Shown here in pieces: positions 47,772 through 61,548 of a stretch of 64,000 bases of DNA. Every line of letters begins with the position of its first letter. Positions within the stretch are counted from its first letter, which is position 1. Both the position numbers and the translations under genes were made by a program. The stretch comes from Gorsachius magnificus. Taxonomy: Eukaryota > Chordata > Aves > Pelecaniformes > Ardeidae. The stretch is taken from assembly GCA_034008185.1 (NCBI GenBank), contig CM067081.1, positions 88,246,765 to 88,310,764 on the forward strand, written 5' to 3'. The notes beneath the pieces are model-generated. The model was not told where the DNA came from. It did not search any database and worked only from the letters and a program-made list of their open reading frames with translations.

Positions 47772-50700
47772 GTAACCGCGGCGGGTCCCCGGCCCCGGGC
47801 GCCGCCACGCCGCCGGCCCGGCGCCCCGCTCCCCCCCCCCCCCGCCCCCCTCTGCCCGCCCGCCCCAGGCGCCGCCGCCGCCGCGGCTTCCCGCTCGCCT
47901 CCCTGCAACAGTTGGGATGCCTGCCCGCCGCCGGGAGCCGGCACCGCGCTCCCTGCCAGTGCCGGCGGGCTCCGCTGTCTCCCCCCCACCTCATCCCCCC
48001 CCCCTTTTTTTTTTTTTACCTTTTTCCTTTTGCCCTGTTTTGGTTTCATTTGCTCTGGGTGAGCGAGAAGGGCAGGCTGCTTGCTTAAACAATTTTTTTG
48101 GTGCCTCTGTACTCGCCTTGCAGTCGTGCTCCCGAGTTAAGGCGACTCGGGCTTTGATAAACTCAAACTTCAAAAACAGTTAGGTACCGAGCTGCCGAGG
48201 ATGCTTTTGGGGGCTGCTGCCGTGTCTGCACTGCACTTCTGCCTGGAGAGGGGTAGCACAAAACCTCCTTCTCACCGCTCGTGAAGGCAAATGACATAAC
48301 TCAGCTGATTATTTTTAGCGGGTAGTAGGTTTTTTCCCCCTCCGCTCCCAACCCACCATCACAGAAAATGCTGGTTTCATAGATGAAGAAAAACCCAGCT
48401 CGGCTGTAGGTTGCAGGCATGGTGCAGCCTGTGCTGCCGGTTCAAGTTAGAGCGGGCAGCATCTTTCCCTGTCACTTGAGCGGCACAGAGTGTGCGAGTG
48501 ACAATCGAACAGGACACCTCACCGTACCATATGTCATAACATGTCGGAAATCTGCATTTCTTGAAGCTTGTACTCTAGTTTACACCTCGGTAGTTTCCAG
48601 CAATCTTGGAAGGATAAACAGGGGGGACAGATGCAAAACCCGTGTGTTGAGAGGGTCAAGTTCACCCAAGAAAAAGGAAAGGAACATTTACAAATAACCA
48701 GAGGTGTGGCTAGCTCAATCCTGCACGTTTTCACTGCTGCCTTGTGGAAACCCCAGAGACTCAGCATTGCCTTTTTTTTTTTTCCCCTCCCCTGAATGTC
48801 AAACTGTCAGCCCATACAAAAGCCAATGTTAATTCTTTTTAATCGCTTCAGGGAGTGGCTCTTCTAAAATGGGAAAATAGATGCAAATACCTTTTGTAAG
48901 AGACTTTGGGGAGACCTCACTCTTTACTGAACAAGGAAATAACTGTTACAGTGGATTTATTTATGTTCTGTTTCCACCGTAGACACATACAGAACTATAG
49001 TCCAGAGCCACTCGGTATTTTCTGTTTTCCTTTTTTTGCTGTTGACATATTACCCAGCGGTAATCAGCCAGCAGACTGAATGAGCATCGACTCACCAAGT
49101 ACAGTAACGGGAATGTTACTGGCGACCGAGAAAACTCCAGAGAGACGATTTTCATTCCTTCATTTTCTTGTACCATGAATTGCACTCCCATCCAGTATGT
49201 GCACATTTACTCAGTCATAGGATAATAATGATAATGGATTTTTTTTTCTCCATACTGCTTTCTCTAGAGATCTGTAGTTTTATCAATAGCGTAGTGACAC
49301 ACAAATAAATGGTGCTCAGAATCTTTCCGCCAGCAAACTTCTGCATGAGATTTATCACGTCAGCGAAAGAGCTATAACTTAGAAAGTTCTGTCAGTATTT
49401 CACACTGCCTCATTTTTAATAGACACAATTTGCTAACAAAATGATTATTTTTCATTTAGTGAGATAATGAACACCATTGCCATTTGACTGTTTACTCTTA
49501 CTGTTAATCTGACATTGTCAGGCATATTTGATGCATTATTTCCAACTCTTTACTTATCTAATTAATTCCAGGATGTCTTGTGCAGAATAGATTATGTTCT
49601 TTGGCCTGATTATTTTTCTGTTTGTGGGCAGAGCCAGGCTCAGGCAGCTGCCTGTCCAACCCTGTGGACGGCCCCGGGGGTCAAAGCACAGCAAAACAGG
49701 AGGGAGGGCTCCTAGCTCCCGATACAGTTATATCCGTGGTGATGCAAGGCTACATCATTTTGTGTCAACAGGGCTCACCGAGGGAAGGAGGAAGGGAAAG
49801 GTGGTCATCAAGGTTTTCCTGTATATGTGCAGTTGCCCGAAGGGGAGAAGGGAGCGAAGGCAGCCCCAGCCCAGAGCCAACCAACTCCAAGTGCTGTGCT
49901 TGTAAATAAGTGTCCTGGGTGAAACCATGGAGTAATCCCACCTACCTTCCTGAAAATGCTGCCCTGCAGGCAGAGTCAGGGCAGAGAACCTATACGGCAG
50001 CATTTGCTTCACTTTCCCTTCCTGGAGAAGGGTGACCTCCCCAAGGGAGAGGTTTTGCTTTAGAAGAGGCATCAGGCTGGACAATGGCTCCTCCCGCGTG
50101 GTTGGTGCTGCATCTCCACCCACTAGCAGGAGGGTGGGGGACCCGAGAGGATGGTTGCCCCAGGTAGGCGCTGGCTGCTCTCCCAGCACCTCTTCTCAGT
50201 TTCCTCATCTGCCCTATCCCACCTTGTCAGCCAAGGAGGGAAGGGAATGAGCCTTGAACAGCTATGGCTACCTGAGTCACGTGGCAAGGGAAGGAGATTT
50301 CTTCTGGTTTCGGCAGAGGAAGAAGTCAGTTTCCATTATTGTCCCTGTAGTAAAGGGGTACAAAGTTTTGGGGTCTGAGCAGTTGAAATTGAAACATAGC
50401 TGGTACTGTCAAAAGTTAATCACTCTAACATCCCAATCAATTAATTAGTTAATGAAATAACTTATTTGGTGGCATCTCTGAAATGCTCTGGTTAGCTTAG
50501 TGCGATTCCTTGTGGGCACACTACCAGCCCCAGACGCTTGCCGTTACTGCTACTGCACCATACCCTGCTGGCTGGCTGGGAGGAGATTTAGGGAAGGGCT
50601 CAGCCTCACGACTGTCTTGGGCTCAGATCTCAAGCGGTGCTTCCAGAGCAGGAGCTGCCGTAGGACTCCCCACTGACAGCACGCGTCTGCCAGCACGACG

Positions 50701-53700
50701 CTGCCTGCTCACACAACAGCAGCGGGTCTTGCTGAATGTACAAGCTGCTCCACACAAGGTCTCTTCTGCTCATTAGCAGGGAGGTGTGGTGGCTGTCTTG
50801 CGTACTAGTTCTGACTTGGAGATGATGCCGAGTACCCTTTTTTTTTTTTAAATTATTTTTGTATAAATCTCCACCCGCAGTTCTCGTAACTCCCCATAAA
50901 TGCTTAAACCGTTTTAGGCCTGCCATCCCGATGTTGCGTTTCCAGCTAGTACAGTCATTTGCAGAAGAAAGGGAGAAACCTAAACATATCCTGAATCTCT
51001 GGCCTTGAATAGATGATCCAACAAAAAGCCTCAGTAGACTCTCGGATATGCAAGAGATGCATCCTGAGACTGAGATACTGTGGGAGGAAAATAGTGAAAT
51101 TTTACTCGCTGCTGTACCTGCTCTATAGCTGAGCACAGGGCACCGGCATCTTGTGCTGTTGGTGTGCAGGAGCCTTCTTCCTCAAGATTTCACTCTTTCA
51201 AGAGAGAGGGGTAGGAATTAAAAAACACCTAACTAAAGGAAAGTGTGCTTTTACCCCTCTACTTCAAAGAATTGCTTGGAGAAACAAAAATAATTGGGAT
51301 ATGTGGTGTGGACCATCGTGCAGAAGTTCAGATGATTATGTAAAGTCTGTAGAAATTGTCCAAGCCTGGAATCCCACCTAAAAATAGTGCTAGAGCAGCC
51401 CCCTACCATTTCATGGTGGTATTTCCACTTGCAGCTAGAAACTTGGTAAGTTGAAGGCATACATACTCACTAGAAATACAAACCTAGCCAGATTTTTGAA
51501 CCCCCAGAAAATATATTCTGATTTAACCAGAATTTGAGACACCCATAACTTTGAGCCTGTTCATTCCTCTATACTTACAGTGAGTAAACTGTGTTATACT
51601 ATGAAATACTTTATTTTTTTTAAAGAAAGGTTTCCTTTTTTTTTTGCAGAAGAATATACTCTCTTCCATTTACATTATTATAACAATAACACAGCACTAA
51701 TATTTTTTTGGCAAAAATCTTCACTTAAGATGACAAGACGCAAAGATGAAAAGGAATTGAAATGTAGCATGCCGTACTGAAGGGGATTGTATCTGCAGTT
51801 TGCCTCTATGAAAACCTGTAGATGAGGGTTTATTTTTTTTTAAAGAAACCTCTCCTGACTATGTATTTTCAGACAGTGCTTATACATCGCCCGTCTCATA
51901 TAAACTGGCCATCAATAGATCTAGATAACAGAATAAATACCTATTTGAAAATGCAAGCAAATAGTACAATTAGGTATTTCTGTTTAAGGACACATTTATT
52001 TAAGAACTGCATAACTCCTGATTACTGCAGAACAAAACAGTTCAACTTCAAAATTTTGCAGACCTCATGCTTGTTGGGATTTTATTTCTCCTCTCTGCTC
52101 CATGATAGCTATGTCCCTGTTAACGCGTGTGCCTGCACGCTCTGACTACGGTCCTCCTGGATTTCCTCACATTTTCTACGTGTGAGGAAACTCGTGGAGG
52201 AAATAGCCATACTTATGTTCCCCTGTCTGGTATTTCCAAGTGCTTTGCTGTACAAACACAGCACGCTTAAGCCATTATTTTCAAAGTCAGTGGAAGTGGG
52301 TTGTGGTTCTTCAGCAGAGCCAAACGCTGGGTCCATCGCGATCCTGGCTAACACAATGTACCCTTTATTTTAAAACTTCGACTACTTCTGAATGCCTGAA
52401 CACAGGCCATCAGCTGTGGATCTAGCAATGGATGTAGTCGGTCTCCACCTTCCCTAGGTAGCTCCGGCACTAAAAACACTTTAGGGAAACAGTCAACAGA
52501 ACAAATAGTGAATTCTGCTAAAAAAAAAAAGGATGAAGTCATGTCTTCAGAGCAAGGCTGTAAGATGAGGGGAAGAGTCCTAATAGAAGAAAAACAAGGG
52601 TGTGAAAGCAGCAGAAGTGCAAGCCTGTTGTCATAGCAGCACAATGCTGCAGGGCTAAAATGTATCTTATGCGAAAACAGATGAGAATTAAGATACGCAG
52701 GTAAGATCTGGGCACAGCCAGGGAAGAGGGAAGATAAATAGCGTGTGGCAAGGATGGCGTGGAAGCGCGTGCAGAAACCCCCCTGAGCTCCCGATTGCAG
52801 CAGCAGCAGCAGCTCCTCGCCGCGGTTCCTGCAGGCGAGAGGGTTTGATCTCTCCCGCAGGCACCGGCCAGCGGCTGGAGCAGAAGTCCTGAAGTTGCCC
52901 ATGCCTGGGAAGATGACCTCATCCCACTGGTCCCAGCTGCCCCCCTGCCTGGGTCCAGCAGCACCGGCCGGGACAGGGCCCCGCTGCTCTCCCTCCGCCC
53001 TCACGCTGTGATGCCATGCTCTCCTTGCACCCCGAACCACTGCCAGCCAGGAGCACCCAGCGCCCCAGGTTGCATTGCCTTCCCTGCCTTGGAAGGCCAG
53101 ACCTTGCCCCCCATGGCTAACAGAGTGGATGGGGGACAAATTTTCTCAATACGTGGCAGGACATGTGTGACGGGGGATGCCACCCTTCCGTGTGGCCCTC
53201 CGGGAAAGCGCAGCAAGCAGGCAGGGCAGGCGGCGGAGGCTGGGGACCTCCGTGCATCACAGCCACCAAGGCCAGGCCACCGGCGCCTCAGGCGGTGCCG
53301 CAAGGCTTGAGGAGAGCTGCCAGCACTCCCCAGCGACCACGTTTGGGCTTCCCAGTGACTGGGCCCCCCCTTTAAGGTGGGGGTTGCAGCAGGAGAACCC
53401 CCTCTCTCCAGTTGGAAGGGAGCTGAACTCCACGGGCTGTGAACTTGCAGCTATTGAGGATTCCCTGGAAGCGAATCACACCTCTGCTGGAGGAGCCCTT
53501 GGCAAGAGCCAGCCCCACGTCTTCAGCCCCTTGGGAAGCAGTGTAAGGATGGCGGGGTGTTTATGGAGAGGCTGTGGAGAAGGCTGCCAGTGGTGGAGCT
53601 GATGCATGATCGGCTGCAGGAGTGAAGTTTTCACCTTTCCCCCCCCCCAATGATGAAAAATCAGTCTGGGAGCCATGCACCAGGTTGTGCAGAGGGGTTT

Positions 53701-56700
53701 CTGCTGCTCAGGCATCCCATCCTCCGGCAGCAGTCGGCCTGAAAACCGGAGCGGGCTTCTCTCGGTGGGACAGGTTCAGGCAGAATTAACCAGGGCGATT
53801 GTCAGAATTAAGATGGTATTGATTAGAAAGGCTTCACCCCTTCAGATTAGAAAAGAAAAACAGTATCTAGCTTTTTTTCTGTAGATACCAAAAAAATAGA
53901 TGGAAATATAAACACACGCACATCTGCCACTTCAAGCACTAATAGTTGTCCCTCAGTTGATGACTTGTAGTTCAAACAATTTTTAGATTTTATTTACATG
54001 AAGATTGTTCGGAGAAAATATAATTCACCGTGTTTTGGACAGCTGAAAAGATGAGTTGCAAAAGTACATAGCTTGCATAATTAGTATCTTAGCGTCTCTT
54101 CTGATTGTAGGACTGCTAGAAAAATTGCCCAGCTGCCCACAGCCATCCTCGCTGCGCGCTCTCCAGCTGCAACTCCCAACGCTTATCCTGAGCCCTTGGG
54201 ATCGGTTGGCTTCCTCCGGCGGCTGCGCGCGTGCTCTCCATCCCTCGGCCGGGCTGGCGTGGCCTGGAGGGTGCTGCCCACCAGCCCCCCCTTTGCACCT
54301 CTGCCCTGGGCCCGTGGTCTCAGACTGACAGTAGGGCACAGCCCTGGCCAGGGGCCTCCCTTGCCTTCCCTCCCTGCACCTTCTTCTGATGAAAATACAC
54401 TCTTAATGGTTTAATTCTGCCCATGTCTGCAGAGCCCAGAGTGTTTCCTTTCATGAATAAAGCTGGGAGCTGTGCAAGTCTTTTCCCCTCTCATAACTGT
54501 TTTACATTTTGACTGAGGCCATGTCTTGAAGTGAATAAAAAAGCACTCTGCAAGGATGTGAAATGCTGGAGATTACTGAGATCATAGAAAAAGTGGAGAA
54601 ATTTATAGCTATCCATTAAAGGCTTTTTCTCCTCTTCGTTTTCCTTGGCACAAGTTACCTCTAAAAATTACCAAAAGAGTAAACCAGTTTCACATGAAAA
54701 TGAAGCCTATATTTAAAATCATTGTCTTCATCCCACTTTCTAGTTTTTCAGCCTTGAACCCAAAGCAGTGGTGAGATTTTAAGCAGTAATAGATAATGAG
54801 TTCATTCATCACTTTATTTTTGAGCCTTTTCAGGCTTTCCTCCGTAACCATGAGATCAGACATTTTTTTTTCATGAAAGCTGAGATTTTTTGTAAAAAAT
54901 CACAATACTTCACGCTCCAGGGCTCAGAGGAAAACCAGACTTGGTGAAAATGACAGTAAAAAAATTGTAAGAGTTGGCACCATTGACTAGAGTGAAGCTC
55001 ATTTTTAAATTGAACCATCAGATGTAGACTGCAAGACTGGGAGAGTCAAATAGTAGCAACATCAACAACAACAAAAGTAACATGGCATTACTCCTGTGAG
55101 TAAAACATGTCTCTCTGTGTGCCAGATCATTTGCGGTACAGGAGGGCATCCGTATATTGAGCTGGTTTTGTCTAGTTGGCCATCCATCGACTGTATGTCA
55201 AGTAACGAAGCATAGTCAAGTCCTTACGATGAGCAATGTCCCCTATAAAACACTGCACATCACCACTCAGCAGCAAGACCAAACATGGGTTTGCTAGGTG
55301 ATAAGCAGGAGGTAGCTGAACACACCCTCAATATTAAAAAAGGTGGCTGGGACTCTGATCCAGCTCCCGCGGGAGTCGGGATGTCTTGCTATGGGCTGGG
55401 AGTAGGGGCTTGGCAAGGCTGAAGTGTCCCGCTGCTGGTTGCTGTCGCTCTCACTGTGGAGTTTCCCGGGGAGCAAAACTGTGCCGCTGGCGAGGTGAGA
55501 CCCGTGTGGGGTACCGGTGGCCATCGCTGGGTCTTCATGCCTCATCCCCTTCGCTCATAGCTTTAAGCAGGGTAACAGATTACGTAATGTGGGCTTAAAG
55601 GATTTTGGGGATTGGACCATTTTGCAAATGAATCAGCAGTTTCTAACCCCTCCCTGCTGGGATGGGATCTGTTTGCCTCACAAGGAGGCTGCAGACTTTT
55701 TTGTTACCTGATTAAATTGACAAAATTCTGGTAATACCTGCTCGCTTTTGAATTAAAGAAAGGACTTCTCAGCAAAGCGAAGGGGCTAGAGGTTTTCCTC
55801 ACCCCTTCTTGTAGCTCCCCCTGCATCTTTTGCATGAACTTAAGAATAAAATCAAGCTTTCCTTTCTGTCCTGAATACACATCTCTAAGTACAAGCCCTT
55901 TGCCTTCAGGTTCAGCTTTGCTGCCACTGCAGAAAGTTGTGCCAAGCTCTGTACGGGGAAGAGCTGTCTCGCAGAGCCTGGTGCAGGCTCAGCCTATGGG
56001 GGGCCTCTGGTTCCCAGCTCCTGCCTTCCTCTGCTGAGGACCGGCAACCAAAAACAGCCTGAAGAAATCTTTGCAGCCGCGGCTTTTTGAGGTCCTGGAG
56101 CAAATCGTTTAGCCCAGGATAAGTGAAAGGATTTTATGTTTTGCCTCCCGGCATCCCCTCCTGGGCCCACAGGCAAAGCCAGACAGTGGGGCAGTGCTAC
56201 TTCGCCACCTCTCATCTGTCCGCTGTGCCACAGGCTGAAACACGGCTGGGTGTGGAGGTGTGAGACCAGTACAGCCTCAGCTGGGGGTATTCGTAGGAAG
56301 GGATTTGTCTCCCAGTTGAAGCCATCTTTCTTCTCTGTCTAAAATAAATAACCGAGTGAGCATGGGACTTAGAGTAAACAAAGACGAAGACCAAGGTGTT
56401 ACCAAATGCGAATGGCTGAAGGCTGGAGGAAGAGAAAATTCTGTTCTAGAAATCTCTGGTGTGGTACAGGACACACATAAACACCATTTTCAGAAGGGAG
56501 AGGGGAGTTGCAAGCGATGGATCACTGTTTAAAACAACAATGAAAGGGGGAGGTGGAAGTTGTTATTTCATGCCTGAGCGCTTTCGGGGACAGCATGCCA
56601 CCATGGCGAGGGAGCCTAGGGGATGCTGTGCAGTTCTCGTGCTGCAGTGCTCTGGCATCTCGGCAGTAAACTGCTTTTTGGTTCCTTGCACTGTTAGCTA

Positions 56701-59700
56701 GCTGAAGAAGCTGTGAGCGATGAGCAAGCAGTGCATGTCTCCCTTCAAGAAAAACCACTGTTACTCCTTTAAACCCCCCTCTCTCCTAATAGGATTGGTA
56801 AAGATAAGAAAACATCCGGATAAATGAGAATCTGGTGGTCAGTCGTTTGTCCCAGTACTAGGTGCCAGGTTTATTCAGAATATGGTTACTTGCAATTATA
56901 ATCTGCTGCACCGAGGAGTGCAATATGCATTATGCATTAGCATATTGCTAATGTTGTGCCCATCACACAACAGACTTCCCCATCTCCTGTTCACAAACTG
57001 AAGTTTCCTGGGGGACCTCCCGGCGTACCATAGGCAAGCCAAATTGCAGACCGTGTAGTCCCTCGAACTCACAGGACCTTGTAACCTCTTGAACCTTCTG
57101 GTTTTTGTGGAAGCCAGTCACCTGGGGCTATGGGCATGGGCTCTGGATGCGAGTGGGAAGATCTGCGTGGCTGCAGTTGGAGTCCCCAGCATGACAGCAG
57201 AGAGGAGAGTGCCGTGGGACTGCAGCTTTCGGCAGGGAAGAGGCAGCAGCCCGGTGGTGCATGGGCTGCCACGGGCAAGCAAAGGCAGAGAGACAGCCTG
57301 CAGCCATGCTGCAGCGCACACCAGCCCGGCACTGAGGCGGCAAAGGGGTTTGGTTTTTTTTCTAGGATCTGGTCTGAAAAAGCAAAGTGCAGGTCAAGTG
57401 GTGTGTTTGTCTGGAGGATGAAAGTCCGAGTCAGGCTTCCCAGAGCTGAATCCTGAGGCGCGCTGGGGCACTGCTCAGCATACTTTGATGGGGTGGAGGG
57501 AATGGCAGGTTTTCCTCCTCTTTGGCTGTTTGCCTCCACTTGAGGCCAAACATGGCCATGGGCAAAGCTCAGAGTACGTCTCAGAGCTGCACAAGCTTGC
57601 AGCTGGCTCTGGGGGCTGCTCGGCTGCCAGGATGTGCCAGGACGCAGAGCTGGCTGCCTGCTCCCCTCTCCTCCCCGAAGCCCTATTGCTTTGGGGAGGT
57701 ACAATGGGCAGGTCCCCCACAGCGCGGCACCTGGTCCAGCCCAGCACAGCCTCATAGGAAGCACCGGGCCACCGCCGCAGAACAGGCTACTGAGACTGAA
57801 ATGATCATTTCCAAGAAGAAATGAGTATTTTAGGTATGACATTTAGCTTCTAGCCTTTTGCTAAAGATGAAATAACAGCTGTGACAGATGAGGTTATTTT
57901 ATAACCTAAATATTAAAAGAAAGCGCTTCAGATGTAGAAGGAAGCAAATGCAGCAGTGAGGCAGGGTAGGTAAATAGCAACACACACTGATAAAAGTTGC
58001 ATGACAGTTTAGTTTCTCCTGCATTGTGTCACTCGATGGATCCTCTCTGAAGGAGCTGTACTGTGAATCTAATGCAGGCAGGGAATTCCTTCTGTTCCTC
58101 CTAGTTGTCCTCAGCTGTGCTTCTTTATGTGACATCTGATTTTACAACCGTTGTCAATGAAAACCATACAGTACCTGCCATTGTAAAAAAAAAATAAAAT
58201 CGGGTATCTGTCTTTGATTCGGTAAATCAGGGCATTTTCCCAAACTGTAATGACATACATTTCAATTCGTACCCCAAAACAGCTCTTGCAAAACAGAGCT
58301 TTTCAGAAACAAATTGGAAGGACGGGAAGAATTCCCCATACAGGCTCATTTCTTTGGCTTGTTTCTGCAAATCTCTTAATTTGCTTCGTTTTAGAGAAAG
58401 TTGTACAAAAGCCCCCAGTCTGTTGCACAGACAAGTTGTCTGTTCTCCCACCACGATGGAGAATTTTGCTTCTCACCATGGCCAGGTATTGTGTTCTCAC
58501 AGTACTGTGAAAAGATTTTGTTAGTTCAGTTCATTTCTCAAACCTCTCTTTCTAAGGTCAATACTGAGCTGTTGTTCTGTCAAAAATAAAAACTTCTCAA
58601 ATGTGGAAAAATGCACCCCCCCAGCTACTAGAGAAACACGTTGAGAACATAGGAATTTTGCAATCTTTCCCCATATAATGGCATATCATCCTGGGGATGG
58701 AGGCAGCGTAACTAAATTTATACTCATCAAAGATTATGCAATGTAATGACAAAACAATCAGATTCACAGTATCTTATAAATGGGTTTTTTTTTCTGCAAA
58801 TAGGTCTGAAATACTACACAAAAGTCACTATGATTATTTAACTTCAACAGATGCAGGATTTTAGCCATGATTATGAGACATTTTGTCCATTGGCACCAGA
58901 TGAGTGCTCTTGTGTAGCGTATCTTCTATTTTTTTAATCAGTGTTTGTCTCCAGAAGGAACTAGTTCCATTAAACATCACCTAATCCCAGTCTTTACTGG
59001 GTGCAAGAGCCTCCTGCCCTCTTTGAATTGCAGTGGCAATCAGCATATGCAAGGAGAAAAAAAATAAGTCATCTTCCCGTAGCCAGTTTTCATTGTCTTG
59101 CTCAAAATCTGAAGGCAGAAGATAACTATTCCCCCTTTTAAGGAAAAGAAATTACAGTCATTCTTAATTTGGCTCCTTGGCTCCCTGGAAGAGCTGTGGT
59201 CTCCCCGCTTTGCAGGTGAAGGAGAGCTTCTCCTTCCTTTTCATCAGCCCTGGTTGTGTCACCTTTGCAATGCTCCTACGACCATTTCCCGCGGTGCAGA
59301 AGGAACTGAAGGATAAATCCATGCGGTCCTTCAGAGCGGATCTGGTGATTTGCTCCCCACACGGCAGCAGACGTGGCTGCAGGAGTGACCGGGCTGTGCA
59401 GACTGCAGCATCCACGGGGTCGCTGGGGCCGGGCAGCAGGAGGGGCACGTGCCCCTCTCCGTCGTCCCTCCTGACACCCCAAGAGGGTCACGTATTTCAC
59501 CAAGCCATGCACAAAGCACATATGTAGCAGCATGCAGGGCCCCCAGGCATGTGGGATGTCGGGTACCCCTCGTACCCGCTGGCAAAGAGCAGAGGGACCC
59601 CCTTCCCAGACTTTGTGGCTACCAACGATGAAGGACATCGCAGCTGCAGGGCAAGTCTGCTCAGACTTCTGGCAGTGGGTAACATCACCTTGGCCTCAGC

Positions 59701-60887
59701 AGCATCCTTACGGAAGGTCTTGGTACTCTGCACAGCTAGAGCGGCACAGGAGTTAATTGGCGATGGTGGTGGGTGAGGCCTGCACATTTTGCAAGGAAAA
59801 TGTGCAAAAAACCAGCTTGCTCCCAACATTAGCAAACTGAATGTTCTACTTCTGAAAAATATTGTAACCTCAGCCTGTTGGGGCTATTCCCTTACTATCC
59901 TTTAGATTTCTTGCTGCTTCTGTCCTGACTGAAACAGATTCAGAAAAGGTTGCAAGAGTTTTCTATATTTTTTTTCAGGAAGAGGGGGTAATTTTTCTGC
60001 CCTTTTGACGCTCAAAAATAACTGAACACACTTGGGGTCAGAGCTCAGGCATGGCAAATTTCGGAAGGATGCAGAACAAGTTGCAAAGGAGGCTGCGCTA
60101 AGAGCTGCTAGACCAAACAAAAAGCTATAATAACCCATAGGCCCTAAAATTAGGGCCCTTCCCTGATGAACACAACCCCCTGGAGAGAGAAGGAGCAAAC
60201 CAGTGTCTTTCTCTGCCCTTACTTCCCGCTTTCAGACTTGCTGAGGATTTGGTGGGGGGAAAGAAGGGAGGGGAAAAGAGGGCAAATTAGTTAATGCCAG
60301 TTATCTTATTCCTGCTATGCCAACGATCCCTATGCTTGGGACACGCAGCTGTGGCCTGTTCTTTACTCCCAGCGAGTGCTACTCCCCTGCCGCTGCCGGG
60401 CTGCCGCCGCATCCCGCCTGGGTTGCACCCCCGGTGACGTTGCTCTTCTGCCTTCTGTACCTGCAGCTTATCTGCCGAGAGAGCGATTTGGCAATGCCGA
60501 GCGTGGCAGTGTCCCCGCAAACAATCAGGCTGTAGCTCTTCTTTTTATGTTCGGCCAGACCACTTGAAAGCAGAGGTCCGGGCCCTTTGAGTTTGCTTAG
60601 TTAGAGAGGCCGAACAGCAGATGCCCGTGGCACAGATGCAAGGCACAATCCACCCGAGTTACCAGCAAAGGCTGTAGGGGAATAATACTGCTATTTTAAT
60701 GCATGTTTCCTTTTTTTTTTTTTTTGGAATGAGTGTGCTATTCATACTGCAGTCACCAGAACTTTTGTTGTCGTTGCTTAGATCGAATAGGAAAGGGACG
60801 GAGGAGGTGAGGAGCCACTGTTGTTCTGGCTGCTACTGTGCGAGATGAACTGATGAATAACGTGTGTGATTTCTCTTTCCCTTGTAG
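47772..60887 (+). other. PTCHD1 intron 1 (phase 0)
   Basis: The intron is 13,116 bases long. The donor is AAG|GTAACC at 47772; the acceptor is a pyrimidine-rich TTCTCTTTCCCTTGTAG ending at 60887. The first roughly 190 bases are still CpG island, with a poly-C run near 47831. A GC-richer patch at about 52.8-53.4 kb contains a (CAG)5 run at 52798-52812. The longest internal frames (minus strand about 52348-53139 and 57069-57842) show no family resemblance, and I regard them as chance. I recognised no CR1 or other transposable element anywhere in the intron, and no nested gene or small RNA. Confidence 0.9.
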
Positions 60888-61548
60888 TTGCACTCTGCTG
60901 TGACCAGGATCCAAGTTCAAAGACCTGGTTTCAATTACACGTTTGCCCATATATGTATCCTGAACAATGACAAGACATGCATAGTGGACGACATAGTGCA
61001 TGTACTGGAGGAATTAAAGGCTGCTCGTTCGTCTAATCGAACTAATTTTGCAATCACTTATCCGATTACTCACTTAAAGGATGGCAGGGAAGTGTATAAC
61101 GGGCATCAGCTTGGTGGGGTTACTGTGCACAGCAAAGACCGGGTGAAGTCTGCAGAAGCCATTCAGCTCACCTACTACTTGCAGGCAATCAACTCCTTGA
61201 ATGACATGGTAGCGGAGAAGTGGGAATCCATTTTTTGTGACACTGTTGAACTTTTCCAGAAATCCAACAGGAAAGTCAAAATGTATCCTTTCACTTCTTC
61301 TTCGCTGAAGGAGGATTTCCAGAAGACGAGCAGGGTGTCAGAACGCTACCTGATCACAAGCTTGGTCCTTGTGGTCACCTTGGCCATTCTCTGCTGCTCC
61401 ATGCAGGATTGTGTCCGCAGCAAACCCTGGCTTGGCCTGCTGGGATTGCTGACCGTGACCCTTGCCACCCTGACTGCAGCTGGGATCATCAATCTCACTG
61501 GTGGGAAATACAATTCCACCTTCCTGGGAATTCCCTTCGTCATGTTAG
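60888..61548 (+). CDS. PTCHD1: PTCHD1 exon 2 (residues 118-337 plus one base)
   Basis: The second coding exon continues the frame directly from exon 1 ([19 protein letters not shown]). Residues to about 271 complete the large first extracellular loop, with sequons at Asn133 (NYT) and Asn167 (NRT) and the conserved blocks [27 protein letters not shown] and [18 protein letters not shown]2 is at about 272-289 ([16 protein letters not shown]), TM3 at about 298-319 ([20 protein letters not shown]), and TM4 begins at about 328. TM2 to TM4 open the sterol-sensing-like domain. Further sequons are Asn319 and Asn326. The exon has 220 codons plus the first base of a glycine codon. It ends TTAG|GTAACT, so intron 2 is phase 1; the following residues in the family are Gly-His. 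The frame is open only 53 bases past the donor. Substitutions relative to mammals are conservative, and nothing is broken. Confidence 0.97.

Larger units (their letters stand above)
46060..47960 (+). promoter_or_regulatory. PTCHD1 promoter CpG island
   Basis: About 1.9 kb of extremely GC-rich, CpG-dense sequence that covers the presumed promoter, 5' UTR, all of coding exon 1 and the start of intron 1. It contains many GGGCGG/CCGCCC boxes, no obvious TATA box, two CGG trinucleotide runs, and a perfect inverted repeat at 46368-46399. This is the usual architecture of a dispersed-start, Sp1-type promoter of a brain-expressed developmental gene. The transcription start is not visible from the sequence alone. 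Very long frames on both strands (over 400 codons on +, 401 on -) are products of high GC and start at non-ATG codons, so they are not genes. Confidence 0.85.

Noticed and set aside
52348..53139. 263-codon minus-strand frame within PTCHD1 intron 1
   Set aside because: It lies in a GC-richer patch with equally long overlapping frames and has no family resemblance. Treated as chance.
57069..57842. 257-codon minus-strand frame within PTCHD1 intron 1
   Set aside because: No recognisable domain, and unusual Cys/Ser/Pro composition. It overlaps several similar frames on the other strand. No splice context or promoter is visible.
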